Source: an uncultured Clostridiaceae bacterium
Lineage (GTDB): Bacteria > Bacillota > Clostridia > Clostridiales > Clostridiaceae
Length of the DNA: 64,000 nt
Direction of reading: 5' to 3'
Assembly (NCBI GenBank): GCA_946405135.1
Contig: CAMJGD010000005.1
Span: 99,726-163,725 of the forward strand
Both the position numbers and the translations under genes were made by a program. Below the pieces are notes generated by a model. That model searched no databases. It saw only the letters and a program-made list of their open reading frames with translations, and was not told where the DNA came from. Position 1 is the first letter of the stretch, and every line of letters starts with the position of its first letter. Shown here piece after piece: positions 28,936 to 38,335 of this stretch.

Positions 28936-30447
28936 TTATTTTTCTATGTCTATTATTAATTCTTTTCCGTATATCTCTTCAAAAGCATTTTTAGTTTTGA
29001 GTGCATCTTTGATTTCAAGACTCATATCCTTGTTTGCATGTATTTTTATCTCTACTGAATCTTTGTTTATAGAACAACTTAATGCTTTTAAAGCACCTAT
29101 CATGCTTCTGTCAAGACTTTCAGCTATTCTTAAGAGTACACCAACCTTTGTTATGCTTTCCACGTCCATCCTATTGATTATACCACTGAAATGGCATAAA
29201 TTCACTTGAAAATCATTGTTTCTATGTGAGGCTGCTAAATATGCACTCATCACTAACTCTTTATGAGATAACCCATTTATTTGTGAATTGATTATTATAT
29301 AAAATGAATGTTTATGGTGGTCATAATATCTTATACTTATACCAGAATCATGTAAAAGTGCTGCAGTCTTTAATATATTATTAAAGGATTCATCAAGCTT
29401 ATGAAGCGGCTTTAAGTCACTAAAGAGTTTCATTGAAATATTATATACATTTCTTGCATGTTCTTTATTCATGTCATGGCTTTCTAGCACTCCTTCTAAA
29501 GAGGAGTCTAAAATGTTATCTGTGATGTCATATTTACTTTTCATATATTCAAATATAAGACCTTCTCTTAATCCTTTACCACTTATTCTTATATTCGTAA
29601 TGTTTAAAAGTTCTGCAAGAGTATTTAAAGAGGAAACAGCTGCTACAAATATATCAGCCCTATCCTTGGACAATCCTTCTATTTTCATTCTTTGTTTTAA
29701 ATTTTTACTTTTAACAAGATAATATATTTCACTTACATCATAGGAAGTCAATTCATAATTATGAGCTATGTCTAAAGGATATCTTTTTCTCTTTCTATCG
29801 ATTTTTCCAATATTTCTTATAGATCCACCTATACCTATTATTTCATCAAAATTTGCTTCAAAAAGCCAGGGTATTGATTTATATTGGGTTATAAGAAAAT
29901 TTCTTAAGTCATTATCATCTGAAGGCTTAATTATATCATAAAGATTATATCTTTTTGTTAAATTTACAGCTCCAAAAGGTAAACTAGTACATTCTTTAAC
30001 TTTTCCATTATATATCCATGCTAATTCTGTACTAGCACCACCTATGTCAACTATGAGAGAATTCTTGGTGTAGATACTATTCATTACAGCTAGAGCATCA
30101 TATTTTGCTTCTTCACTGCCTTCAAGAACCTTTATATCCATATCTAAATTTGATTTAGCTAAATCAATTAGTTTTTCTCCATTTGATGCTTTTCTCAAAG
30201 CTTCTGTGGCTACTACAATTATCTTATCAGCATTTAAAGCCATACATAAAGTCTTAAAAGTATTTAGAGTATTCAAGGTTGTAGCTATTTTTTCTTCACT
30301 TAGAATATTATTTAACTCAATATCTTCGCCAAGCCTAATAGATTCTTTTATATCATCTATTATTTTAAAAGAACCACACTTTTTTATATCACATAAAACT
30401 AATCGTACAGAATTTGAACCAATATCTATAATTCCTAATCTTTCCAT
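28936..30447 (-). CDS. ppx: Ppx/GppA family phosphatase (exopolyphosphatase-like)
   Basis: The N-terminal 300 residues form an ASKHA phosphatase domain: GIIDIGSNSVRLVL at the start, ATEALRKASNG near 105, and VDIGGASTEL near 138. The remaining 200 residues are an HD-like helical domain (LLHDSGISIRYYDHHKH). This architecture of 503 residues is the exopolyphosphatase/pppGpp phosphatase type, linking polyphosphate and stringent nucleotides. Which substrate is preferred cannot be read from sequence. No ppk gene is adjacent. Confidence 0.92.
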   Translation of the reverse strand: MERLGIIDIGSNSVRLVLCDIKKCGSFKIIDDIKESIRLGEDIELNNILSEEKIATTLNTLNTFKTLCMALNADKIIVVATEALRKASNGEKLIDLAKSNLDMDIKVLEGSEEAKYDALAVMNSIYTKNSLIVDIGGASTELAWIYNGKVKECTSLPFGAVNLTKRYNLYDIIKPSDDNDLRNFLITQYKSIPWLFEANFDEIIGIGGSIRNIGKIDRKRKRYPLDIAHNYELTSYDVSEIYYLVKSKNLKQRMKIEGLSKDRADIFVAAVSSLNTLAELLNITNIRISGKGLREGLIFEYMKSKYDITDNILDSSLEGVLESHDMNKEHARNVYNISMKLFSDLKPLHKLDESFNNILKTAALLHDSGISIRYYDHHKHSFYIIINSQINGLSHKELVMSAYLAASHRNNDFQVNLCHFSGIINRMDVESITKVGVLLRIAESLDRSMIGALKALSCSINKDSVEIKIHANKDMSLEIKDALKTKNAFEEIYGKELIIDIEK

Positions 30448-30619
30448 AAAAAAATCTCCTTTTTAAAAAAATGTTCATAATACTAATCTATAGTATTAAT
30501 AATTATTTTTCAATACATATATATAAATAATATGTATATAAAGTCATTTTTCTATGTAAATTTTGTTATTCATCATATAACTTATTGAATATAGCTTTTA
30601 TGTCTGTTACAATTATGTT

Positions 30620-30633
30620 AGAAAACGATTACA
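30620..30633. promoter_or_regulatory. Possible cre (CcpA) site upstream of the desulfidase gene
   Basis: AGAAAACGATTACA resembles the catabolite response element TGAAAACGNTTNCA with one clear mismatch, 44 bases before the start codon. Binding is inferred only. Confidence 0.4.
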
Positions 30634-30676
30634 GAAAAATTTAATATAGTAATAAAGTGTTAAAAGGGGGATTTTT

Positions 30677-31960
30677 ATGGAGAACTTTCAGCAGTATATT
30701 GATTTGTTAAAAAGAGAACTAGTACCAGCGCTGGGATGTACTGAACCTATAGCTGTAGCTCTTTCTACTTCAAAATGTAAGGATATATTGGGTGGACGTC
30801 CAGAAAAAATAATTGTATATGTAAGTAGAAATATATTAAAAAATGGTATGGGAGTAGGTATACCTGGTACTGGCAAAGTAGGACTTCATATAGCTGGAGC
30901 TTTAGGAGCTATATGTGGAGATTCTGAAGCAGGACTTGAAGTTTTAAAAAATGTAAATAAGGACAATTTATTATATGCTGAAAGTTACATAAATCAAGGC
31001 AATGTTGATATATGCTTAAAAGAAACTGAATCTAAACTCTATGTGGAAGCTGTAGGATATTTAGATGAAAAAGAAGCTAGAGTTATAATAAAAGATAGAC
31101 ATAATAAAATAGTATTCATGTCTTTGGGGAATGAAGTACTATTTAAGGATGAAAATTTTGAAAAAGATGGAAATATAATTAATAATAAAAGTGATATGCA
31201 GTTAACCATAAAAAAAATATATGAATTTTCTACAAAAGTAGATTTTAAGGACATATGTTTTCTTCTAGAAGGCGCAGAGATGAATAGAAGAGTAGCACAG
31301 GAAGGTATAGAAAAGGATTATGGATTGAAGGTAGGAAAAACTTTTTATAGAAGCATAAATGAAGGAATATGGTCAGATAGCATAGAATCTTATGCTTTAG
31401 CTCTTACTGCAGCTGCGGTGGATGCAAGAATGGATGGATGCATACTTCCAGTTATGAGTACTGCTGGAAGTGGTAATCAAGGATTGACTGCCACTCTTCC
31501 AGTAGTAGCAGTAGCGGAAAAATTAAAATTAGGAGAAGAAAAGCTAGGAAGAGCATTAGCTATAAGTAATTTAGTTACTATCCACATAAAAAGCTACATA
31601 GGAAGGCTGTCAGCTTTGTGTGGATGCGGTGTGGCAGCTTCCATAGGAGCTAGCTGCGGCATGACTTATTTACTTGGAGGAAACTTTGATTCTATGGTGC
31701 ATGTAATAAAAAATATGATAGCAGATATATCAGGTATCATATGCGATGGAGCCAAAAGAGGTTGTGCACTTAAAATATCTACTGCAGTGAGTGCAGCCAT
31801 TCAATGTTCAATACTTGCTATAAATAACATAGAGGTGGCTTGCAGTGATGGAATAATTCATGATTCTGTAGAACAAACCATTAAAAATTTAGGGGAATTA
31901 GGTTCTCAGGGTATGGTAGATACAGATAAAATAATATTAGATATGATGGTTTGTAAATAG
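30677..31960 (+). CDS. cyuA: L-cysteine desulfidase family protein (CyuA/YhaM, UPF0597)
   Basis: The 427-residue protein belongs to the UPF0597/serine dehydratase-alpha-like family. The N-terminal ALGCTEPIA holds the catalytic Cys. The second half has STAGSGNQG and the Cys-rich LCGCGVAASIGASCG and CDGAKRGCALK regions, likely ligands of a [4Fe-4S] cluster. Members degrade L-cysteine to pyruvate, ammonia and sulfide. AAAGGGGG precedes the ATG. It is a single-gene unit with a strong terminator and a possible catabolite-control site. Confidence 0.88.
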   Translation: MENFQQYIDLLKRELVPALGCTEPIAVALSTSKCKDILGGRPEKIIVYVSRNILKNGMGVGIPGTGKVGLHIAGALGAICGDSEAGLEVLKNVNKDNLLYAESYINQGNVDICLKETESKLYVEAVGYLDEKEARVIIKDRHNKIVFMSLGNEVLFKDENFEKDGNIINNKSDMQLTIKKIYEFSTKVDFKDICFLLEGAEMNRRVAQEGIEKDYGLKVGKTFYRSINEGIWSDSIESYALALTAAAVDARMDGCILPVMSTAGSGNQGLTATLPVVAVAEKLKLGEEKLGRALAISNLVTIHIKSYIGRLSALCGCGVAASIGASCGMTYLLGGNFDSMVHVIKNMIADISGIICDGAKRGCALKISTAVSAAIQCSILAINNIEVACSDGIIHDSVEQTIKNLGELGSQGMVDTDKIILDMMVCK

Positions 31961-31975
31961 TTATTAGTTATTTAG

Positions 31976-32013
31976 GTTATCTTAATGGATATAACATTAA
32001 GATAACTTTTTTT
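31976..32013 (+). terminator. Terminator of the desulfidase gene
   Basis: GTTATCTTAATG / CATTAAGATAAC is a perfect 12-bp stem with a 7-base loop, followed by seven T. Confidence 0.93.
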
Positions 32014-32156
32014 AAAAACTAGACTTCATATATATTAAACAGGAATTTAATACTATGATTTGCATATTTTAAAATAAAATTTTAAAATTTCAAAAATTTA
32101 AACTTATTATATTTATATTATTATAAAAATGAGTTAAAATTGAATTATAAAAAATA

Positions 32157-32200
32157 AAAGGAGGTTTTGTCGAAAAATATTATTCGACAAAAGTAATATG
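32157..32200 (+). promoter_or_regulatory. Hairpin lying between Shine-Dalgarno and start codon of degV
   Basis: AAAGGAGG at 32157-32164 is directly followed by TTTTGTCGAA (32165-32174), an 8-base loop, and TTCGACAAAA (32183-32192). GTAAT and the ATG at 32198 come next. The 10-bp stem is perfect. Read linearly, the ribosome site is 33 bases from the ATG, too far. With the stem folded, only GTAAT separates them, the usual 5 bases. No other start codon lies at a normal distance. Confidence 0.75.
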
Positions 32201-33082
32201 AGAGATTTTATAATAATGACCGATTCCTGTTCAGATTTACCTATAGAATATATAAAAGATAAAAACATCCCTTACGTTAGTCTGACTTGTTCATATGATG
32301 GCAATGAATATATAGATGATTTTGGGCAGACTTTGCCCTATACAAAATTTTTTGAAGATATAAGAAAAGGAGCTATACCTAAAACTTCTCAACCGAGCTC
32401 CCAAGCTATCTATGATAAATTTTTAGAATTTGTAAGCAAAGGCATGGATATATTATATATATGTGTGTCTTCTGGTTTAAGTGGAACTTTTAATGGAATA
32501 AATATAGCTAAAACAATGATATTGGAAGATTACCCTGAAGCAGATATAAGTATAGTAGATACTTTAACTGCATCCTTAGGAGAAGGTCTCCTCCTAATAA
32601 AAGCAGTGGAAATGAAAGAATCAGGAGCATCAAAAGAACGCATAATTCAGTATCTTGAAAATCAAAAAATGTTTTTAAATACCTATATATTAGTAGATGA
32701 TTTAAGCTATTTAAAAAGAGGAGGAAGAATTTCTACAGCAGCTGCAGCGATTGGAAAAGTGCTTCATGTAAAACCTATATTAACTTTAAACCAAGAAGGC
32801 AGGGTAATACCTATATTGAAAGTAAAAGGCAGAAAAAATTCTATTAAGAAACTTGGAGAAATTGTAAAAGAAAGAATAGAGAATCCTAAAGAACAGCTGG
32901 TTACTATATGTCATGCAGATTGTTATGAGGAAGCGTTAAATCTTAAGAATTATATAATAGAAGAAATAGGTGTAAAAGATGTGCTTATTAATTATATAGG
33001 AAACACTGTAGGGGCTTATAGCGGAAATGATGCATTAGCAGTATTTTTTATAGGAAAAGAAAGACAGCATCATATTATATAG
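32198..33082 (+). CDS. DegV family fatty-acid-binding protein
   Basis: DegV proteins bind a fatty acid and, in the FakAB system, present it for phosphorylation before phospholipid synthesis. This 294-residue protein has the N-terminal MTDSCSDLP, the GAIPKTSQPSS ligand loop near residue 62, the SSGLSGTFNG loop near 90, and YLKRGGRIS near 168. The start is set by the hairpin-bridged ribosome site described separately. No fakA is adjacent. The argS leader promoter begins four bases after the stop. Confidence 0.93.
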   Translation: MRDFIIMTDSCSDLPIEYIKDKNIPYVSLTCSYDGNEYIDDFGQTLPYTKFFEDIRKGAIPKTSQPSSQAIYDKFLEFVSKGMDILYICVSSGLSGTFNGINIAKTMILEDYPEADISIVDTLTASLGEGLLLIKAVEMKESGASKERIIQYLENQKMFLNTYILVDDLSYLKRGGRISTAAAAIGKVLHVKPILTLNQEGRVIPILKVKGRKNSIKKLGEIVKERIENPKEQLVTICHADCYEEALNLKNYIIEEIGVKDVLINYIGNTVGAYSGNDALAVFFIGKERQHHII

Positions 33083-33085
33083 TTA

Positions 33086-33115
33086 TTGACAACCATAATT
33101 AATGTGTTATATAAT
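33086..33115 (+). promoter_or_regulatory. Promoter of the argS T-box leader
   Basis: TTGACA and TATAAT are separated by 18 bases. Confidence 0.82.
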
Positions 33116-33139
33116 AAAATGTAAATTAATATGTAAATT

Positions 33140-33386
33140 CGAAGAAGAGGAGAGTACTTTTATAGACTTCTTACAGCGAGTAGGGACAGAGTGTAAGCCC
33201 TATAAGAATATATATAAGGAAGAGAGCCTTGGAGAAGTTGCCTGAACATTTAAAGTTTATGTTAAAATTTTTTATAAGTAGGGTAATCCGCTGATAAGCG
33301 TTAAATTTTTGAGTGGATCTTTAGATCAACTGGAGTGGTACCGCGGATATTCCGTCTCTTATTTTATTTAAGAGGCGGTTTTTTTA
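33140..33386 (+). promoter_or_regulatory. T-box leader of argS with terminator
   Basis: The T-box core TGGAGTGGTACCGCGG lies at 33331-33346. Stem I landmarks (AGCGAG, CCTTGGAG, CTGAAC) and AGTAGGGTAATCCG precede it. The terminator CCGTCTCTTA / TAAGAGGCGG with seven T is at 33352-33385. The downstream gene implies an arginine specifier, but I could not place an Arg codon in the expected loop. Confidence 0.92.
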
Positions 33387-33524
33387 TTTTTAAAAACAAA
33401 GCATGAAGATTAGTTTAATATGAAGCTTGTACTTTAGTAAAAGGTTAATGACTTATACAGAAATTAGTTCTGTAATAAAAGCTTTATGATTATAGCATAT
33501 TATTTATAGGAAGGAGAATAAATT

Positions 33525-35216
33525 ATGGATTATAAAAAATTAGTGGCAGAGAGAATAAAAGAACATGTGGATATGGATTTAGAAACTATAGAAAGATTTA
33601 TAGAGATACCTCCAAAATCAGATATGGGTGATTTTGCTTTTCCATGTTTTCAGCTTTCAAAGGTGTTTAGGAAAGCTCCTAATATCATAGCGGGAGAGTT
33701 AAAAGAAAAAATAAATAAAGAGGGGTTTGAAAAGGTAGAAAACCTAGGACCTTATTTGAATTTCTTTATGGATAAGAGCAGCTTTATAAAGGATACTTTA
33801 GAAAAGATTTTAGAGGAAAAGGATAGCTATGGTTCTTCTTTTGTAGGAGAAGGTAAAAATGTAGTGGTGGAATATTCTTCTCCAAACATTGCAAAGCCAT
33901 TCCATGTAGGACACTTATTTACTACAGCTATAGGTAATTCTCTTTATAAGATATTAAGTTTTCAAGGATACCATTGTATAGGAGTAAATCATCTTGGAGA
34001 TTGGGGAACTCAATTTGGTAAGCTTATATCTGCATATAAGAGATGGGTAGATGAAGAGGCTCTAGAAAAAGAACCTATAAATGAATTACTAAGAATATAT
34101 GTTAAATTTCATGAAGAGGCAGAAAAAGATCCATCCTTAGAAGATGAAGCAAGAATGCATTTTAAAAAGCTTGAAGATGGTTCAGAAGAAGAAGTAGCTT
34201 TATGGAAGAGATTTAAAGATCTAAGTTTAAAAGAATTTGAAAAAGTTTATGATATGCTTGGAGTAAAGTTTGATTCCTATGCAGGAGAAAGTTTTTACAG
34301 CGATAAGATGGATGCTGTAGTAGAAGAAATAGATAAAAAAGGATTATTGATAGATAGCAATGGTGCTAAAGTTGTAATGCTTGATGAATATAATATGCCT
34401 CCATGTATAATAAAGAAAGCAGATGGGGCTACCATATATGCTACAAGGGATTTAGCAGCAGCCATATATAGAAAAAACACTTATGATTTTTATAAAAATA
34501 TATATGTAGTTGGAACTCCTCAAGCTTTGCACTTTAAGCAGATATTTACTACATTAAAGCTTATGGGTTATGATTGGGCAGAGAATTGTAAGCATGTTGG
34601 ATTTGGACTTGTAAAGTTTGCTGATAAGAAACTTTCTACAAGAAAAGGTGATGTAGTATTATTGCAAGACCTATTAAATGAAGCTGTAGAAAAGACTCTT
34701 CAAGTAATAAATGAAAAAAATCCATCTTTAGAAAACAAAGAAGAAGCAGCTAAAAAGATAGGTATTGGGGCAGTTATATTTACTTATCTAAAAAATAATA
34801 GAGAAAGAGATATAGTGTTTGACTGGAAGGATATGCTAAGCTTTGATGGAGAAACAGGACCTTATGTTCAATACACTTATGCAAGAGGTAAAAGTGTATT
34901 AAGAAAAGCTGGAAATGTTGAAGGGAAAATAGATTATTCTAAGTTAAATACTCCTGAAGAGTTTGAACTTGTTAAACTTCTTCAAGGATTCCAAGAATCT
35001 ATACTTATGGCTATAGATAAACTAGAACCTTCAATAGTTACAAGATATGTTATAGAAGTGGCTAAGGCCTTTAATAAATTCTATAATCTACATTCAGTGT
35101 TAAATGTAGAAGATGAAGAACTTAAAAAGGCAAGAATAAAAATGGTAGAGGCTACCTGCCAGGTTATCAAAAATTCATTAAACTTATTAGGTATTGACAC
35201 TGTAGAAAAAATGTAA
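33525..35216 (+). CDS. argS: Arginyl-tRNA synthetase
   Basis: ArgS charges tRNA-Arg. The 563-residue protein starts with the Add-1 domain and has the class I HIGH motif as FHVGH within [13 protein letters not shown] near residue 122. The second signature reads KLSTRKGD near 370, a KMSK variant normal for some ArgS. The C-terminal DALR anticodon-binding domain begins near 450. GGAAGGAG precedes the ATG. The T-box leader and its own promoter make it a single controlled unit. Confidence 0.97.
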   Translation: MDYKKLVAERIKEHVDMDLETIERFIEIPPKSDMGDFAFPCFQLSKVFRKAPNIIAGELKEKINKEGFEKVENLGPYLNFFMDKSSFIKDTLEKILEEKDSYGSSFVGEGKNVVVEYSSPNIAKPFHVGHLFTTAIGNSLYKILSFQGYHCIGVNHLGDWGTQFGKLISAYKRWVDEEALEKEPINELLRIYVKFHEEAEKDPSLEDEARMHFKKLEDGSEEEVALWKRFKDLSLKEFEKVYDMLGVKFDSYAGESFYSDKMDAVVEEIDKKGLLIDSNGAKVVMLDEYNMPPCIIKKADGATIYATRDLAAAIYRKNTYDFYKNIYVVGTPQALHFKQIFTTLKLMGYDWAENCKHVGFGLVKFADKKLSTRKGDVVLLQDLLNEAVEKTLQVINEKNPSLENKEEAAKKIGIGAVIFTYLKNNRERDIVFDWKDMLSFDGETGPYVQYTYARGKSVLRKAGNVEGKIDYSKLNTPEEFELVKLLQGFQESILMAIDKLEPSIVTRYVIEVAKAFNKFYNLHSVLNVEDEELKKARIKMVEATCQVIKNSLNLLGIDTVEKM

Positions 35217-35226
35217 AAATTATAAT

Positions 35227-35270
35227 AAATAGAGCTCATTTGCTAAAAAGTAATGAGCTCTATTTATTTT
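35227..35270 (+). terminator. Terminator of argS
   Basis: AAATAGAGCTCATT / AATGAGCTCTATTT is a 14-bp stem with an 11-base loop, followed by ATTTTG. Confidence 0.85.
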
Positions 35271-35377
35271 GTGTATTTTTATTAATTGAGATCTCATTTA
35301 CATTTAATCCATTTTTGTATATAATTAAATTATAAAGAAAAATATACATTTTGTATTTATATTTGGAGGTGACAAAC

Positions 35378-35755
35378 ATGAAGGTTGTTGATTTAATGAG
35401 TGATGAAGTTATAGCGGTCTCCTGCAAAGATACATTAGAACAAGCTCTTAGTATAATGATAAATAACAAAATAAATGGAACCCCTGTAATAGATAATGAA
35501 GGAAAGATAGCTGGTATAATCGTTAAAGCCGATATATATAGATTCCTCATTGATGAAGGGCATTATGGTACGTATCCTGTAGAATCTGTAATGTCAAAGC
35601 AGGTAATAGTTGCTAAAGAAAATGAAGACATAATGGAAGTGGCTAAAAAGATAAGAGACAATAACGTAGTATCAATACCTGTGGTGGATGAAGAGTTAAA
35701 AGTAGTGGGAATAATATCTATAGAAGATGTATTAGACTATTTTATCAATAAATAA
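35378..35755 (+). CDS. Two-CBS-domain protein
   Basis: This 125-residue protein is made of two CBS domains: VVDLMSDEVIAVSCKDTLEQ to residue 60, then ESVMSKQVIVAKENEDIMEV to the end. Such pairs bind adenine nucleotides or related ligands and often regulate a partner. Nothing here shows the partner. ATG 35378 has TTGGAGG 8 bases upstream; a frame extension to 35351 has no ribosome site. Confidence 0.92.
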   Translation: MKVVDLMSDEVIAVSCKDTLEQALSIMINNKINGTPVIDNEGKIAGIIVKADIYRFLIDEGHYGTYPVESVMSKQVIVAKENEDIMEVAKKIRDNNVVSIPVVDEELKVVGIISIEDVLDYFINK

Positions 35756-35792
35756 AAACTAATAATAAATTTATTTAACCCATTGTAAAAAT

Positions 35793-35835
35793 AAGGTCTA
35801 TGAAAAAATAAAATTTAAATTTTTTCATAGACCTT
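35793..35835. terminator. Bidirectional terminator between the CBS gene and the feo operon
   Basis: AAGGTCTATGAAAAAAT and its complement form a 17-bp stem. On the minus strand it is followed by ATTTTTAC. Confidence 0.85.
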
Positions 35836-35849
35836 AAACTTTTTAATAG

Positions 35850-36017
35850 CTACTTTTTATTTATACTGCTTATAATGTTAGATTTGCAGTTAGCGCAATT
35901 TCCTGAAGAACATCCAGCACAACCGCTTTTGCCTTCTTTTGTGTCTTTTATATTTTTATATATTATAAATGAAGCAAAGCCTACAATAATTAAAGTTATC
36001 AATACTTCTATAATCAT
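35850..36017 (-). CDS. FeoB-associated Cys-rich membrane protein
   Basis: The minus strand from 36017 encodes 55 residues: an N-terminal membrane helix (IIEVLITLIIVGFASFIIY) and a short tail with four Cys in GCAGCSSGNCANCK. AAAGGAGG precedes the ATG by 9 bases. The family follows feoB in many Firmicutes and is thought to help iron uptake, perhaps by binding Fe2+. It starts 15 bases after the feoB stop, so it is the third gene of the feo operon. Confidence 0.92.
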   Translation of the reverse strand: MIIEVLITLIIVGFASFIIYKNIKDTKEGKSGCAGCSSGNCANCKSNIISSINKK

Positions 36018-36032
36018 ATAATCAATCCTCCT

Positions 36033-37802
36033 TTAAATAATTAAAGAGCCTATATTGTATATGATAAAAGATACAATCCAAGCTAGAACTAGCTGATATA
36101 TAGCTGAAAACCAAGCCATCTTTGAACCATATTCTTTTTTCATAGTGGCTATAGTAGCTACGCAAGGAGTGTATAATAGCACAAATACTATAAATGCAAA
36201 GGCTGACAATGATGTAAAATGAGTAAGTAGCATTGTTTCAAGATTTCCACCATAAGCTATACCCATAGTAGATACCACAGATTCTTTTGCTACAAATCCA
36301 ATTAAAAGAGATACAGCGGCTTGCCAACTACCGAAGCCTAAAGGCTTAAAAATAGGGGCAAGTATGTTTCCCATAGAAGCTAAAAAGCTTTGGGAAATTT
36401 CTTCAGTATATCCTGAGAAATTGAACTTAGAAAAACTCCATGTAATGATAGACATAGCAAATATTATAGTACCAGCCTTTTTTAAGAATCCTTTACCCTT
36501 GTCCCAAGTATGTCTTAAAACATTTTTCATTTCAGGAATCTTATATTCAGGTAATTCAATTATGAAAGGTTCTTCATCTTTTTTAAATATAGTGCTTTTA
36601 AACAAAATACCAATTAAAAATGCAATTAGTATACTTAATAAATATAAAACAGATATTACCAAAGCACCTTTAGAAGGGAAAAAAGCTGCTATGAATACTG
36701 CATATACAGGTAATCTAGCGTTACAGGACATTAAAGGGACAAGCAAAGCTGTAAGCTTTCTATCTTTTTCACTTTCTAAAGTTCTTGCTGACATTATGGC
36801 AGGTACTGAACATCCAACACCAATAACAAAAGGAATAAATGCTTTCCCAGAAAGTCCCATTTTTCTCATAAGCTTATCCATAATTAATGCGACTCTTGCC
36901 ATATATCCACTATCTTCTAATATGGAAATGCAAAAGAACAAAGTTAAAATGATAGGGATAAAAACAATTACTGCGCCTACACCTGCAATGATTCCTTCTA
37001 CTATTAGTGATTTAAACCATGGACTTGAGCTAGAAAGCAGGCCCTCTACAAAAGGAGAAAATTTATTAGTAATGAAATTTTCAAGTAAATCAGAAAGGGG
37101 TTGCCCAACCCAACTAAAAGTAATCTTAAATACTAAGTACATTATAGCCATGAAAAGTATATATGCCAGCTTAGGACTCAATACAACTTTATCAATGAGC
37201 TCTGTACTATTTTTACTATTTTTTTTGTTTTTAATATTTATGCTATTACCTAATATATTTTCAATAAAAGTGTAAGTAGACTTTTCATCAGGAAAATAAC
37301 AGTCATTATCATCAATTATGTCTAAATACTTTTTATTATTAAGTATTTGAACAATATCATTAACTCCTTTACCTTTGCTAGCTACCATAGGTACTACGGT
37401 AACTTTAAGGCTTTCTGATAAGGCATTAAGATCAATATCTATACCTTTATTTTCTGCTACATCTAACATGTTTAATACTAAAATTATAGGCTTTTTAAAT
37501 TGCTTAAGCTGAGTAGTTAGATATAGATTTCTATTCAAACTAGAGGCATCTACAATGTTGATGATTACATCTACATTTCCTTTCTCTAAAAAACTTTTGG
37601 ATACTTTTTCCTCATTGGAATAAGTATCCATAGCATATATACCTGGCAAGTCTACAATTTTTATATTTTTATCTATATATCCCTCTTTTTTATCTACAGT
37701 TACTCCTGCCCAGTTACCTACATATTGATTAGAGCCTGTTAAAGCATTAAAGAGAGTGGTTTTTCCTACATTAGGATTTCCGAGTAAAGCGGCTGTAACC
37801 AT
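36033..37802 (-). CDS. feoB: Ferrous iron transporter FeoB
   Basis: FeoB imports Fe2+. The N-terminal G-domain has GNPNVGKTTLFN (G1) at residue 8, DLPGIY (G3) near 53 and LVLNMLD (G4) near 115. The transmembrane part from about residue 210 has the Gate motifs with conserved Cys in GVGCSVPAIM and MSCNARLP. At 589 residues it is a short form compared with the 773-residue E. coli protein, as is usual in clostridia. feoA lies 50 bases upstream, and a Fur box precedes feoA. Confidence 0.96.
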   Translation of the reverse strand: MVTAALLGNPNVGKTTLFNALTGSNQYVGNWAGVTVDKKEGYIDKNIKIVDLPGIYAMDTYSNEEKVSKSFLEKGNVDVIINIVDASSLNRNLYLTTQLKQFKKPIILVLNMLDVAENKGIDIDLNALSESLKVTVVPMVASKGKGVNDIVQILNNKKYLDIIDDNDCYFPDEKSTYTFIENILGNSINIKNKKNSKNSTELIDKVVLSPKLAYILFMAIMYLVFKITFSWVGQPLSDLLENFITNKFSPFVEGLLSSSSPWFKSLIVEGIIAGVGAVIVFIPIILTLFFCISILEDSGYMARVALIMDKLMRKMGLSGKAFIPFVIGVGCSVPAIMSARTLESEKDRKLTALLVPLMSCNARLPVYAVFIAAFFPSKGALVISVLYLLSILIAFLIGILFKSTIFKKDEEPFIIELPEYKIPEMKNVLRHTWDKGKGFLKKAGTIIFAMSIITWSFSKFNFSGYTEEISQSFLASMGNILAPIFKPLGFGSWQAAVSLLIGFVAKESVVSTMGIAYGGNLETMLLTHFTSLSAFAFIVFVLLYTPCVATIATMKKEYGSKMAWFSAIYQLVLAWIVSFIIYNIGSLII

Positions 37803-37851
37803 TTAAGTCCTCCTTAAAAATAGTTTAGTTTGTACACTTTTAGAGAATACT

Positions 37852-38085
37852 TTATGCTACAGTATTTCTAATATATATATTCTTTGCATCTTTTTTTCTT
37901 ATAGCCATGTCAAAACCACGAAAGTTAATCACTATAGGGTCACCTAAAGGTGCGGATCTTTTTATAAAAATTTCTGTACCTTCAATACAACCTAGAGCTA
38001 AAAGTCTTTTGGCAAGTTTTGCATCACCTTTAATATCCATAACTATGCCTCTTTGTCCAACTTTTAAATCGCAAACGCTCATCAT
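37852..38085 (-). CDS. feoA: Ferrous iron transport protein FeoA
   Basis: The 77-residue protein has the SH3-like FeoA fold: LKVGQRGIVMDIKGD, RLLALGCIEGTEI, GDPIVINFRGFDMAIRK. FeoA modulates FeoB. I start at ATG 38085; ATG 38082 and GTG 38091 are possible, with a GGGG site just upstream. It is the first gene of the feo operon, controlled by the Fur box at 38099. Confidence 0.94.
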   Translation of the reverse strand: MMSVCDLKVGQRGIVMDIKGDAKLAKRLLALGCIEGTEIFIKRSAPLGDPIVINFRGFDMAIRKKDAKNIYIRNTVA

Positions 38086-38098
38086 TAACACCCCACAC

Positions 38099-38113
38099 TG
38101 AAAATCATTATCA
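38099..38113 (-). promoter_or_regulatory. Fur box upstream of feoA
   Basis: On the minus strand TGATAATGATTTTCA matches the 7-1-7 Fur consensus TGATAATNATTATCA with one mismatch. It lies 14 bases before the feoA start. Iron repression is inferred. Confidence 0.75.
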
Positions 38114-38335
38114 CTATAATTATAATATCATCCTAATGCTAATAAGTCAATACCATATGATACATTGATAATTATTTAACTTTACTTAAAATAATGGTAT
38201 CAAAAATAAATATTTTTGCATTATACATGGATAAAGGTATAAAATAAACTATAAGTCTAATTATTAAATTGTTTGAAGTCTTCTTTTTTTAATGGTATTA
38301 TACTATAAAATATAATTTGAGAGGAGTTTATCGTT

